From Phytophthora hibernalis (Eukaryota > Oomycota > Peronosporomycetes > Peronosporales > Peronosporaceae): 64,000 bases of DNA. The position numbers and the translations under genes are program-made. Below are positions 1 to 11,450 of this stretch, one piece after another. Every line of letters starts with the position of its first letter. Position 1 is the first letter of the stretch. The notes beneath the pieces are model-generated. The model saw nothing but the letters and a program-made list of their open reading frames with translations. It searched no databases and was not told the DNA's origin. The stretch is taken from assembly GCA_012656075.1 (NCBI GenBank), contig JAAKBF010000246.1, positions 1 to 64,000 of the forward strand, in the 5' to 3' direction.

Positions 1-874
1 GTGGTGTTGAGTTTTGGGGCGCTCGGTCGCCAGTCGGCAAGGTTGCCCTTGCTGAAGGAAAGTCGGCGTGCCTGATTGGCGGATTACATTCCCGCGCCAC
101 AGTGACCACGATAGTTTAGTGACCGAGGCCTCGGTCGGGTATAATAAATTCCCGGCCGAGGGTACAACCCTCGTTTGTACCCATTTCAGTTTCGTACCTT
201 CGGTCTTATAGAGCCGGGTACAGGATCACATATGGGGATCGGTTCACACTGGATATTTGTATTTAGATATAGGACTAGCTATAGGATTGACTACAGAGGC
301 TCTCAGAGCCATAGATCAACAGAAATAAATCAGCAGTCTTCCCCCAAGTCACCAAGGGTCAAGTCCGTCTTCGGTAAGTCTAGCTAGCTTATCTTAGGGT
401 CTGGATACGCTCGGCTTGTGGGATGCTGATCAGCGAGCCCAAGGTACATTGAACCGAGGGTTTGTTGCTGGTCAGTCCAAGAGATTAGAGTGGCCGAGTG
501 TTGGGAGCGACGAGAAGCGTCGTTCACCATATATTATAGTGGAACCGAGTGTTCCATACATTTTACTACCCGCCGAGGTTTTACCTCGGCAAACCCGTAT
601 TAGGCTTGAGCCGGTACCCTTCCTTCTGAGGGACTGCGGGGTTCGCGCGAAAGCGCAATATTGCATACTAGCCCTCGCTCGTGGCTAGTGGTGCAGGTTA
701 TTGGGTTGGCCTAATACAACCTAGGTGTACAGAGGGTTCACATCCAACCCGGCGTAAGGGATCGTTCCTGGTCTTCAGGTTTGATCCAACGCTCGTTGAC
801 CTGACAAGGGGAGCGAGTGTTGTTGGGACTCATACCATTTGGTAGTGAGAATTTCTGCGTGATCCTACACGACA
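1..874 (+). repeat. 5' LTR of Gypsy-1
   Basis: Matches 12176-13060 along its whole length and ends in CCTACACGACA, so the LTR has TG...CA borders. It contains a perfect 16-bp palindrome at 121-136 (GACCGAGGCCTCGGTC) that is broken in the 3' copy, and an AT-rich GGGTATAATAAA stretch near 138-150. Open frames inside the LTR (for example 175-387 and 416-688) also occur in the other copies but look like chance frames. Confidence 0.93.
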
Positions 875-876
875 AC

Positions 877-894
877 TGGTGCCGCGACCCGGGA
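877..894 (+). other. Primer-binding site of Gypsy-1
   Basis: TGGTGCCGCGACCCGGGA starts two bases after the LTR end. It begins with TGG, as expected for pairing with the CCA 3' end of a tRNA. Which tRNA it matches was not determined. Confidence 0.7.
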
Positions 895-973
895 TTGGGA
901 GTGACTTTCTGTGTGTCTTGGTTGTATATAGGTTCTTACCCTAACGAGCATTCGAGAGAGAAGAAGAGAGAAA

Positions 974-3338
974 ATGGCGAGAGGAGCGAAGTCAGCGGTA
1001 CCAGAAACGCCGATGAAGTCGAGCGGAGAGCGCACCGAGGGTTCGGTGAGGTCCGGTCCAACACTCGCGACCCCAAGTACTTTGGAGCCGATCAACGAGC
1101 GTTCGGACAGCTTCGACGTGCGGATGGACTACTCTGAAGCCAAAGAAGATGACGAAGACGAATACCTGGAAGAAGCGACAGCGATGTCCGAGGTTTCGGA
1201 AGCCGCTACCGTCTCAGCAGGACGTAGCGGAGGGTGAGGTCGCTCGCGCGAAACCTCACCGAGGAGTTGGACGAAGTGGCTGGTCCTGAACCAGCTCACG
1301 AAGACAACGAAGATGGACTCGGCGATCTCCGATCGCTGACGATGACCGAGGACGCGAGTTCTCGGTCGACCGGCAGTCGGCCTCCAGTTAATGGGGACAC
1401 TCCGACTGCCAACAAGGTTTTGGGAAGATGCATGGAGGTGATGATGACGAAGAGCAAGTGGATGCGGGCCTTTGCGCCAAGTCAATTCGACAAGCCGTGT
1501 GGATGCAGAATGAGTTGTCCCGGTGGAATCGTGGAGCATCCAACAGGTGGTACAACTGTTCCGCGCTATGGGCTGTGAACCTCAAGCACTCCCACCGAGG
1601 CCGACCTTCAAGGTTGGTCGATCGAAGATGCCGCGCTCTCGCTGCGTAAGTGGAAACAGAAGCTTCGGACGGTTTTCGGTGTGCCTGAGCCGGGCTCCAA
1701 CCGTCGGACGAGCCTACGCACGACCGAGGGCTGGATCCATCGAGAATCCCGCTACCGACAACTCCTGGGCGACAGCCAGAGAAGTCGGTCGGGACGGGTG
1801 TGTTCTCAGCGAAGGGGACCGCTTCGGCGTACTTTCAAGATTCGCACATGGTAACGCCTCGGTCAGCGGACCGTACCGAGCGATTGGCAAAAGGCTCCGA
1901 GGGTACGCGGACCGCTCCGACGGCGGGCCGAAGTACAGGTCGGACGACGGACCGACGCTTCGATACGCACGACGACTCTTCGGACGATGATTCGTTCGAC
2001 GTTGAAGACCAAGGGGTGACGTGACTGGAGAATGGGCACGCCAAATCCGTGAGCTCAGCTCGATGGAGAACGAGAGTTCCACACCGAGGCTTGAAATCGC
2101 CACGCACCTCCCGTTGGGCAACATCAAACCCTATCTCGGCCTCCGAGACAAGAGCGAGAAGTCAATGCAATGGCTCCGAGCCTTCATCTACGAGATGAAG
2201 GGAACGCACACGCCACCGAATGAATGGTGTATGGCGTTCGAGCTGAGCCTCCAAGATGGCGCCCTGCATTGGTACCGACAACTCCCGCGGAAGACGAGAC
2301 GAACGTGGAAATTGTTGAGTGATGCGTTCATCAAGTACTACTGTTCCCGATTTAATCAATCGGCGAAAGCACGGTACTACTCGGCGAGGCGTGAAGAGAA
2401 GGAGCATGTTTGCGACTATCTGAACCGGCTAAATGGCTACGCCAGGAATGCCGGGGTACAATTTGAGCACGGCGGTCGTGAGGCCAAGGATCATGTTGAA
2501 CACTTTCTCGATACGTGCGAAGACCGAGCCTTGGAAGAGCGTCTGTGTCACGTGCGAGTCAAGAATATTCACGACCTGGAAGACATGATAAACGATATCC
2601 TCCGACGCCGCGAGCGGAAAAGGGACGCGAGTCCTCGGTGCGACGCCCCAAGGGCCAGGATGATAGTCGTCGCCGTGACGATGGACGCTCCGAGGATTCG
2701 CGGAACCCCTACCGGCGTGACCGAGATGATGGTCGTCGTCGGGAAGATCGGTATCGGGATGACAACCGACGTCGAGATGATCGTCCATACCGACCGAGGG
2801 TCACTCTAGCTGAAGCACTGACAGACATGGTCGCTGCGTTGAAGGTGGATGGCTCGGTCGACCCGCGAGGGAACCTGCAGAGACATCGAGTGGGGTTATG
2901 ATGATACCGAGGGTTACGACCCGGAGTACTACCTAGCAATGGCGACCGAGGCTCGGATAGGTACTCGGACGACGAATATGCGTCGGATGAAGACCACGGT
3001 CATGTGGCTGCCGCGAATGATTCGGAGCGTCGTCACGCCGCCGAGGGAACGTTTGCTCGAGCTGACAACCGCCGGCCGAGGGTTGGGAATAACCAATACC
3101 CGCACGACCGAGACAACCGAGGCCTATGGTCGCCGACAATATGGCCCGTGTGCCGCCTGTGGTGGACTCACACACTGCACACTATTGTTTCAAGAGGTGC
3201 AAGATGTGCAAGCAAGTCCACGATGCGGGAAGATGCGAAGCATTCAACGAGCTGGCGTCTCTTCTGAAGGCGAAGGTGGAGAAGAAAGACCTCTCGCCAG
3301 AACTTCAAGAATTGGTCTATGGGAGTCATTTAAACTAG
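974..3338 (+). pseudogene. Gypsy-1 gag, frameshifted
   Basis: Begins at ATG 974 in the untranslated leader, with an acidic Ser/Glu-rich N-terminus to about 1237. The coding-like frame then changes several times. The best conserved part is 2021-2640, a helical retrotransposon-gag capsid region with motifs such as GALHWYRQLP and FNQSAKARYYS. An Arg/Asp-rich stretch follows at about 2640-2810 in another frame. A Cys-rich segment at 3175-3240 contains CFKRCKMC and acts as the nucleocapsid-like end. At least three frame changes separate these pieces, so no intact Gag is made. The assignment rests on position between primer-binding site and protease and on the WYRQL-type capsid signature. Confidence 0.8.
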
Positions 3339-3639
3339 GCAGCCCTCCAACTGAAACTGGGTTGGTCCCAATCGGGCTGCCACAGTTAGCCGAACCTGCG
3401 CTGGACGCCGACTATTTGTTTGCGTTCACGGCTTCGTGCAAACGGCCTGATGACTTGAATATGGATTATGTGAAATCGACGGAAAATGGAGAAGAGAGAG
3501 GCGAAAGCCTCGGTGAGAGTGAAGTGAATGTGAAATGTGACGAAGAAGCTACTGGTACGGTTACCGAGGCTTCAATCGCGAGTATGGCTGTGACTGAGCA
3601 CGAGCCCCGAAGTCTCGGCCAGGCAATCAAGTTGTTAGG

Positions 3640-4902
3640 ATGGGGTGGTGGTCGTCCCAACGCTACGACAAGAGGAAGCGATTGCGTGCCATGGTAAACG
3701 GGGCAGTGGATGACGCGCGAACGAGGATTCTGCTCGACACTGGAGCGAATGTGAGCGTGATATCGGCTTCCTATGCAAAGAAACTACGCGTGCAGGAGGT
3801 TTCAGACCACGGTCGTAGTCTGGAGGTGAGAGGAATCAATCCAGGAGTGATGGAGACGCGCCGCCGAGCACTCGTTAAGATCACCCTCGGGTGGGAGCGA
3901 GTGTATGAATTCGAGTTGTGGATTATGGATCATAGCGCCGGAGTCGATGTAGTCCTCGGAACGGACTTCATGATACCAGCCGGAGTGCGGTTAGACTTGT
4001 TCCATGGTACGGCCCGGTTACCGGATGAAGTTATGGTCCCCCTGGTGAAGTCCCAGAACGCGGATGATGCTCCGGTATACGGTCTACAAGTGGCCGGTGG
4101 CCCGACCGAGGATTTGTCAGTCGCCGGACGAGAGTGGCACGAGTTCAAGTTACCTCGACGACGTCCACCTCTGAACACCCACGAGGTGTGGATTCGCCGG
4201 ATTGGGAATCTCGTGCCGACAGTGACGAGGTTTCAGCGGGGACAACCAGCGATTATCCGGCTGACTAATGTGTCACCGAGAGTTGCTCACTGTACAAACC
4301 ACGAGTCGGTGGTATTATGGGTACCACGTGGCGATCTCCCGCAAGGGCGTGGCTACACCCGGCTACGATCGGCGAAGTACGACGAATGGCAAGTGCTGGC
4401 GTACGCTGAGTGTCGGGATGACACATTACTGAAGCGTGAAAGCAAACTGTACGAGCAGTGGTTAGCCAGTCAACCACCAGCAGTCGAGCGGCGGGAATAT
4501 CCGACGCCTCGGAAGATTCTTTCCCGACCGATAGCGCACCAAGATGGGCATCGGGTGGATCGTCTACAGAGCGGTGAAGAGTGCCACGCACAGCCGAGTG
4601 AGTGCGACCACTCGACAGTAACCGTTACTCTGGTAACCTCGGACAGGATGGCTATGGACATGGAAAACGAGGAATGTGAGGATTCAACCACGTCCGAATC
4701 CTCGGACAGGGGTGACGGCGAGGTAATTACCGGCGAGGCACCGGAATCCGTGGTCACCGAAGATTCGGAGGCACGTCTGGAGTCGGTGTTTGTAGCGCTT
4801 ACGACTGGCGTTTCCGCTGGCGTCGCTGTCGACATTGACGATGCTCTCGGGTGTGGCCGAGCATGTGGCAAACGAAATCGAGTTGACCGATTACGCACAT
4901 GA
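3640..4902 (+). CDS. Gypsy-1 retropepsin-like aspartic protease region
   Basis: An open frame of 420 residues from ATG 3640. The catalytic motif LLDTGANVSVIS lies near residues 30-42, and VVLGTDFM near residue 105 is the second conserved retropepsin motif. The enzyme would cut the Gag-Pol polyprotein inside the virus-like particle. The protease fold takes about the first 130 residues. The rest is a linker rich in Thr, Ser and Glu leading to RT. The frame is intact, but gag upstream and RT downstream are broken, so it is probably not expressed as a working polyprotein. Confidence 0.85.
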   Translation: MGWWSSQRYDKRKRLRAMVNGAVDDARTRILLDTGANVSVISASYAKKLRVQEVSDHGRSLEVRGINPGVMETRRRALVKITLGWERVYEFELWIMDHSAGVDVVLGTDFMIPAGVRLDLFHGTARLPDEVMVPLVKSQNADDAPVYGLQVAGGPTEDLSVAGREWHEFKLPRRRPPLNTHEVWIRRIGNLVPTVTRFQRGQPAIIRLTNVSPRVAHCTNHESVVLWVPRGDLPQGRGYTRLRSAKYDEWQVLAYAECRDDTLLKRESKLYEQWLASQPPAVERREYPTPRKILSRPIAHQDGHRVDRLQSGEECHAQPSECDHSTVTVTLVTSDRMAMDMENEECEDSTTSESSDRGDGEVITGEAPESVVTEDSEARLESVFVALTTGVSAGVAVDIDDALGCGRACGKRNRVDRLRT

Positions 4903-4944
4903 GTTGGCATTCCTCCTGACCTGACCGAAGCCTCGGAGACGGTT

Positions 4945-6520
4945 TTGGATTATACAGGACCCAATGTAGCGAACCCGAAGGTCACGTCCGAGCAACAACG
5001 AGCATTGATCAACGTGTTACAGAAGCATGAACAGATCATGATTTCGAGCGGAAACGCTCTGCCACCGCCAGCCTATGGCGTGGTATGCGATATCGATGTA
5101 CAGGGCACCCTCCGATTAAACAGAGGGCTCGGCGTACACCGCTGAAGCACCTGAAGAAGCTATACGAGTTACTGAAAGGCTTGTTGAAAGCTCGGTTGGT
5201 GGCGTTCTCGGACAGCCCTTGGGCATCCCCGATTGTGATCGTGCTGAAGAAGAACGGCGTTGATATTCGCCTGTGCATTGATTACAAGATGGTGAATGCA
5301 ATCACCGCGATCATGGAGTATGCCATGCCGCTGGTCGACGATTTGTTAACGGACCTAGAAGCCTACCTGTGGTTCTGCTCTTTAGATGCAGCTAGCGGAT
5401 TTTGGGCAATAATGATGACGATGAGAGCTCGGAAAATCTCGGCCTTCGTTTGTGCACTCGGCCACTTCGAGTGGCTGCGTATGCCGTTTGGCCTGAAGAA
5501 CGCACCGATGATATACCAACGAATGATCGACAATGCTCTATGGGGTTCGTTCAGCCCAAGGGTGGTTGGAACCAGTTCTCTGAGTTGATGCGGTCCGCTG
5601 AGGCAGCCGCTGAAGCTGTGAGAACAGGGGTGACCGACGGTTCTGCAGAACTGTCCGAGGTTTCGACAGCTTTTCCGACCAAGTTTGAGGCTGACCGCGA
5701 GTCCTCGGTGACGCTCGACGCGGTGACCCAACTGGTGAACAGCCCTGTAGCGGATATGTTCTCCACAGGGAAGCAGATGAATCCTCGTTGGTGCCAGTGT
5801 TCGATCGGCGGTCGTTCGTGGACGATATTTGTTTCGGCTCCGAGACGTTTGACTCTTGTCTCGCCACCCTGGACCGCCTGCTCCAACGGTTTGGTGAGTG
5901 TCGAATAAGTGTGAGTTTCACGAAGAGCATTTTCGTACAAGGCCGAGTGGATTTTCTGTCGCATGAAGTGTCGGCCGACGGCATTCGGGCCGATCCGAAG
6001 AAGTTGAAGATAGTGACGGAGCTGCCGTTCCCGTCATCGAAGAAAGGCATGCAGTCATTCCTCGGTGCGTTGAACTATTACAGCAGATTCATACAAGACT
6101 TTGCAGTCTACGGGGCTGCCCTGTACCAACTCAAGGATGAGGACTTTACACCAGCAAGGAATCCATCCGCGGCTCACCGAAGTTTCGCGGTGCTACAACA
6201 GAAGGTGGCAGACGCGCCGATACTACGGCACTTCGACCGAGCCAAAGAGGTGCACGTGACGTTATTTGCTAACGAGTGGGCTCTGAGTTCCACTCTGATG
6301 CAGTATCATGACGACAAGTTACACCCGGTGCGGTTCTGCGGTCGTGTACTGAAGGACGCAGAGATGAATTACCACCCGGCCGAGAAGGAGGTGTTGGCTT
6401 GTTGTTACTGTTGAAAGTGTGTTACACCCAGCTGGTCGGACGGACTATCCATGTCTACACTCGGTTCTCGACACTGGAGTGGGTGCATAAGTCGAAGACA
6501 TTGTTCCCACTTCGCAGTGA
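4945..6520 (+). pseudogene. Gypsy-1 reverse transcriptase and first RNase H
   Basis: RT motifs are spread over three frames. 5085-5540 carries PWASPIVIVLKKNG, IRLCIDYKMVN, FCSLDAASGFW and MPFGLKNAP. The catalytic box FVDDI lies at about 5815 in another frame. GALNYYSRFI at about 6066 is the RT-RNase H connection. RNase H1 motifs (NYHPAEKEVLA) occur near 6368-6400, after which the frame shifts again. Between the LKNAP/DNALWGF segment and FVDDI lie about 90 residues that are not part of the usual RT core. Two frame changes in RT and one at the end of RNase H make it non-functional. Confidence 0.85.
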
Positions 6521-6715
6521 TGTTGTCCCCGTGGCACCTGAAGGTCAACCGAGTCAGGAACGCGATTGTGCTTTCGCTCAGCTACTACAAGCTGGGCTTA
6601 CCAGCTTTGTTGAACTGGAAGACTCGTTAGCGCCGGTGACCCCACCGTCACGGGGATCACCGACTGCTCGAATGGACCCACACTTGCTTTACGCAAGCCT
6701 ACCGAGGAATTACAA

Positions 6716-7288
6716 TGGCGTGGTGATGATTTTGATGGCTCAGCCAAGACGGAGAAGAATGGCGGGTATGGTAGTTGCTCCTGGATATTATGGAAATTAC
6801 CAGAATGGACGGTAGTGACGGCTGCGAGTGCTTACCTCGAGACCACCACAGTAAACCTCGCTGAGTACGCAGGTATGAACAATGGTGTCTTGACCGCGTT
6901 GGAGCACGGCACCGAGGATTTAATTGTGGTGGGAGACTCGAGACTCGCAATCCAGCAGTCCCTAGGGGTGATGGCCTGTCGGAAGGAAACTCTGATGGTC
7001 CAACTCAACCACCACCGAGAACTCACAGCCAAGCTTCGGTCGGTGAAATATCTCCACGTGATCCGAGAGTTCAATGCAGCTGCAGACTCGTTAGCTACGG
7101 AAGCTCTCAACAGCAAACAGTCGAGCGTGGTTTCGGCCGAAACCAGGAAAATGGAGTTAATCGAGCTCAACCGAATCGACGAAGTCATCTACGAGCCTTC
7201 GTCTGAGGCCGCCACACCAACACTCGGCGAAGCAACCAGCGTCGGTCAACCTAGCCCGGACTCGTGTGGCCCGCCAAGCACCCCGTAA
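6716..7288 (+). pseudogene. Gypsy-1 second (archaeal-type) RNase H domain
   Basis: One continuous frame with the four acidic positions expected of an RNase H fold: Asp in FDGSAK near 6734, Glu in NLAEYAG near 6857, Asp in VVGDSRLAIQ near 6938, and Asp in AAADSLATEAL near 7084. A second RNase H of this kind follows the first in some plant and oomycete Gypsy elements. This domain looks intact, although pol around it is broken. About 45 residues of Pro/Ser-rich sequence follow to the stop at 7286-7288. The integrase zinc finger and core expected next are absent. Confidence 0.75.
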
Positions 7289-7315
7289 CAAATCTTTTTT
7301 CGATTTTGTGAGGAT

Positions 7316-8370
7316 GTGCCGGATTACATAACCGACACGACCCATCGACAAATGAGAGCACAGAAGAAGCGTGTTCGTTTTGCGAGCGACATCAACATCA
7401 ACAACTCTCAGGACGGCACTCGGAAGGAAACTCCGTTCTACCTCGTTCATGGGTGGGATGATCGGTCTACGCTGCGAGCAATGTCGTCGTCACTAAAACG
7501 AGGATCCCGAGGGCAAACCGATGCACTAGCATGGCGCCGAGAAGTGAACCGGCAACAAGAAACCGCATGGAAAATGGCGATGGAGTACCAGAAGGTCGAG
7601 AAGGATCGGAGAGCCGCGAACACAACGAGTCGCTTAACCGACGTGAAGCAGCAGCAGTACCGAGGATTCCAGTGAGTGATACCGAGAACATAGTAGCACT
7701 GAATCGCGACGGGTCAGAGGTACCATTGGAGGTCGAAAGTAGGGGACAACGACGGAAACCGACGGGAACGAAGCCTCGGACACCGGGCAGGAAGAGACTG
7801 GGGCGTCTCCCGAAGCTACTGAAGAAGCACCGAGGTCTCTATTCAAGCCTGGGAGCAGGGTGGCTCTACATGGAGCGCGTGAAACCAGGATTGACCAAGA
7901 AGCTAGCACATCGGTGGCACGGACCATTCCGGATCAAGAAAAAAGCCGAAGAGTTCGCATATGAACTAGAGCTGCCGGATCAGAGTGGTTATCGGTTCTA
8001 CCCAGTGGTGCATGTCTCGAGGCTCAAGGCGGTGAACGAATATGGCGACCGACCGAGGAGTCGGCTGACAGCTGAGGTGACCGAGGATACGAGGATTGAT
8101 TTTGACGAGGAGCTCTTACCGGAAGATAGCTGGGAGCCTGATAGAGTGGCAGGCGAATATGAAGTAGAGGCTATTCTGGACGACCGATCACCGCTAACAA
8201 CGAGCACCAATCGCGCGGTCAGAGAGTTCAAGGTGAAGTGGATCGGCCACGACGAGCCTACCTGGGAACCAGCATCGAACTTGTCGTGCGGCGGGTTGCT
8301 CTACGACTATTTGCGGGCTCGACGCAGCGAGCGACGACTCCAAATGGTTCAGGTGGCTGACGAGGACTAG
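7316..8370 (+). pseudogene. Gypsy-1 integrase C-terminus and chromodomain
   Basis: The frame at 7316-7675 keeps only the extreme end of an integrase core (ETPFYLVHGWD, about 7419-7452). It then passes into the frame that ends at 8370. That frame carries the GPF/Y-type module (RWHGPFRIKKK at about 7911) and LYP-HVSRLK-like residues (FYPVVHVSRLK, about 7999). A chromodomain follows (YEVEAIL ... FKVKWIGHDEPTWEP, about 8158-8275). Chromodomains on Gypsy integrases are thought to steer integration to marked chromatin. The zinc finger and the D,D-35-E core are missing between 7288 and 7419. Confidence 0.85.
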
Positions 8371-8738
8371 CTCGAACCGCTACCGAGGATTGAACTGCCT
8401 ACGGGGTTGGTACAGCCCGTGGAAGCAGACGAAAAATGAGACTGTACCAGAATGGAAGTCACTGACCACTGAGCGACCAAGTCTCCTCGGAGGCTCGGTT
8501 TGTGACAGCGAAGTGACGAGATGAACTGCCTGCGGGGATTATGCGGCCCGTAGCGTCAGATGAAGATGACTACCGCATTAAACTGCATATGTGTATATGA
8601 TGTGAACGAACTCGAAATGGATTTGGATTAAGTGGAACGGTAACGAACCACGGTGCTCGGACAACGTGAGATTAGCAAGAGGGATGAACGACGAAGCACA
8701 ACAGCGCAAGACCGAGGTTTAGATGTCGGCGGAGGAAG
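8371..8738. other. Non-coding spacer after Gypsy-1 pol
   Basis: Follows the pol stop codon and precedes the end of the opposite-strand frames. I see no convincing reading frame. The ACCGAGG heptamer occurs at its start and end. Confidence 0.5.
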
Positions 8739-9132
8739 CTAAATCAGCCAACACGTCCAGGTTCGACGTCTGGCCAGGCACAGACCCGCCGGAGGATGTT
8801 GGAGTAGCAGCAGGGCAGCGGAGTCCTCGGCTTGGCCTTCATCCTTACCTTCATCATCCGTTGGTCCTGGGGGAACAGCAACCGAAGCCTGAGGAACCCA
8901 CGGAGCCACGATCGAACTTGGAGCCAAGGACGAGTCCACCATAATGCCCGAAATCACCTCCGCCTCGGTCATGCCACGAGGCACGAATAGCGGCACCGGA
9001 GGATTGCACGGCGCGAAAGTAGTGTTGAAGGGGTGACTGGAGGGCGCGTCCACCCAACAGTTCCGCCATAGTTGACGAGCATCCAGAGTCGCGAGCTCGC
9101 CGATCCAACCTCGGACGTCGGGGCCCACTCAA

Positions 9133-10842
9133 TCACCTCGAACGAGTATTGGAGGTAACTGGGTTCCAACAAGAACTCGGTCGGGGCTTCACGAGGCTTG
9201 CCAGCACGCTCGACGCACCACTCCCAACAGCGGTACACCATCTGCTGGCGCAACCGATCCGCTCGGAGGTTCCGAGCCTTGTTGTACTCTGCCCATGCCG
9301 CTCGTAATGAGATGACCGAGGGGTCATCACCGAGCCTCTGGCCATGCTCCGGAGGAAAGCTTCAACGACCGAGACTTGGACCCAGTGGCGTCGCTCCCAT
9401 AGTGCCAGACCGAGGTCTGCTTTCTCGGTTCGGTCGGTGGACACGCCCTGGAATTGACGCCACATCTTGACGAACCGAGCCAATCCAGTGGCGCGAGTCG
9501 AAATTGTGCCTGGCGGGTGCTGGTCAATGGTGAAACAGCATGGGTTCTCCAGCAACTTCGAGCGCATTTGCTGCCACGGGTGACCAGGATTGACCCAATC
9601 CGCCATGGCTTGGATGCCAGCCACCGAGCACGGGGACTCAACACCGCGAGCAATAGGTGGAGTCAGGCTGCTGTTGTGGATTTGGCACCAGGCCTCTTGT
9701 GCACCTGGAGCAGTGAACCCGGGTACCAAGTACGGACCAGCCATCAGAGCGAGGCGCTGTGACGGTGTCCCAGGCGCAGTAGGCACCGCCGGCGTGAAAG
9801 TACTTGGGTCGGTGCCAGGAACCGTGGAAAGCGTGGCCGTCACTTGGGTGTGCGACCGTCGGAGACCCGACCGAGACCTCGGTGTATGCCCTTGAGCGGG
9901 AGCAGCAGGAGGTGTCGAACCATCGGTGGGCCCAGACGGTACCACAATCGCAGGGACCGGAGTAGACACCACCACCGAGGTCACAGGCGTCGTGACCGAA
10001 GAGGTGGTCGGTACTCCACCCGACGACGGCTATGACGCGGAGCCGGGCTGCGATACAGGAACAGCCGGCACGCTCGGTGGAGTCGGGGTAGGCTGAGGCG
10101 AGACCGACGGAGTCGATGGAGTCACGACCGAGGCCGTCTGCGACGACACTGGCGGCGTCGGGGTCACCGATCTTTTGGGTGAAGGCGGAACAGTTGGTGA
10201 CCCTGAGGTCTGAGAGGGCTCGGACGATGACGGGGAGCCAACGATGAAGTCATCGGACGCCTCCAGAGCCTCCAGTTCCCTCTGGGACCGCAAAGTGGCC
10301 AACACCGACGCACTGCGGGTGGGCCGACCATCACGACGAGATGGCGAAGCCACAGCTGAGGAAAACGACCCATAAGCGAGGATCGCAGCCGTCCGAGGAT
10401 CGGTATTGACCTCATCACCCGACAAGTCAATGACTTCGGTTGGGGTAGAGGGTACCGAAGATCCGGAGGCCGGTGGAGATCCAGGTGGAGGACTCGACGG
10501 AGATCCAGGTGGAGGACTCGACGGAGATCCAGGTGGAGATCCAGACGGAGACCCAGGTGGAGATCCAGATGGAGGACTCGGTGGAGAGCCAGGTGGAGGA
10601 CTTGGAAGCGAGCCACTCGGCGGAGATACAGGCGGCGATGCAGGTGGAGAACCAGGCGGAGGACTCGGTGGGGACCCTACAGGAGGCGATGGCGGCTGCG
10701 ACCCCGGCGACGAACTGACCGAGGGAATCGGTGGCGATCCAGCAGGAAGCCCAGACGCCTGGAGAGGTGGTGGCGTACTGACCGAGGGCTTGGGCGCGTG
10801 TCCGCGAGCTGGGGCACCTAAACTCTTAGATGGACGACCCAC
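9133..10842 (-). pseudogene. Longest piece of the Gypsy-1 opposite-strand frame, one TAG inside
   Basis: A single minus-strand frame of about 570 codons, interrupted only by one TAG at 10030-10032. Its first half is dominated by Ser-Pro-Pro-Gly repeats. Its second half is Thr/Pro-rich and then globular, with WVNPGHPWQQM and ARFVKMWRQFQ segments. The best continuation after 9133 is in another frame and carries PTEFLLEPSYL and ARQLWRNCWVD. No ATG begins this frame at 10842; the first codon of the open stretch there is GTG, and the frame joins upstream coding-like sequence by a shift near 10820-10850. Confidence 0.45.
10466..10720. repeat. Short-unit tandem repeat coding Ser-Pro-Pro-Gly on the minus strand
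   Basis: Imperfect units of about 12-36 bp built on GGTGGAGATCCAGG / GGTGGAGGACTCG follow each other without a gap. They code Gly-Asp-Pro/Gly-Gly-Leu on the plus strand and Ser-Pro-Pro-Gly-Ser on the minus strand. Such repeats expand and contract by slippage, which may explain the frame changes nearby. Confidence 0.8.
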
Positions 10843-11201
10843 CGTTTGCTGGCAGGAAGGGTCGACTTCGGCAGTCCTGACGGAACGTGTGGAGGATACG
10901 CCGGCGTCGCCTGCGGTGGCAGAGCTTGGGATGCTTGCTGCCGGAGACGCTTGCGCCGATTCCTTCGACGTTGGGATACCGACGGCAGGTCGTCCGAATC
11001 CTCGGAGGCATCACCCGCAGCCGACGCGGCCTGCGCTGGAGGCTTGGGCCCCGGGCCCGGGCCTTGGCCTCGTGATCTCCGTCCTCAAGCTCTCCGAAGA
11101 CTCACTCCGACTGCGCTTCGAAGTGGTGCTCGGAGGAGAGAGTCCGAGCAACTCCCAGTCGATGTTATCCGCAGTGATACTTGAACGATGGAAAGAAGAG
11201 C

Positions 11202-11450
11202 TTAGGAAGATCGATGGTGCAAGAGTCCCACGATGCGGTCGTGGTCGGAGATGGCAGCGTTGGCCTGACGCAGGTGCGCGGCCGCCTGTTCATGCTCGTC
11301 CTTGAGAGCGATGTAAGACTGACGAAAGTTATCCAGAGAGTCACGAGTACGACTCTCGTCGCTGGAAGCTTGGGTGGTGAAACGCTCGAACTGCTCGCGT
11401 CTCTGCTTGGATCCGGTCCTTGGTGTCGGCGAGTCGAGCCTTGAGGTTCA
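11202..11450 (-). pseudogene. Coiled-coil segment of the Gypsy-1 opposite-strand frame
   Basis: On the minus strand this reads a charged, Pro-free helix with segments such as NEVVNLKARLADTKDRIQ and, after a one-base frame change near 11400, SYIALKDEHEQAAAHLRQ, ending at TAA 11204-11202. Spacing of Leu, Val and Ile every three to four residues suggests a coiled coil. Its helical character contrasts with the Pro-rich flanks and supports the minus strand as the coding one. The plus strand here (for example 11181-11444) shows no such pattern. Confidence 0.5.

Noticed and set aside
175..688. Frames inside the Gypsy-1 LTR (also at 12309-12897 and 28843-29109)
   Set aside because: They repeat because the LTR repeats. 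No domain or start context suggests a protein.
10406..11305. 299-codon plus-strand frame rich in Gly-Gly-Asp-Pro
   Set aside because: It is the mirror of the minus-strand Ser-Pro-Pro-Gly repeat. The adjoining minus-strand frames show helical and globular parts, while the plus-strand neighbours do not, so I favour the minus strand. The choice is not certain.
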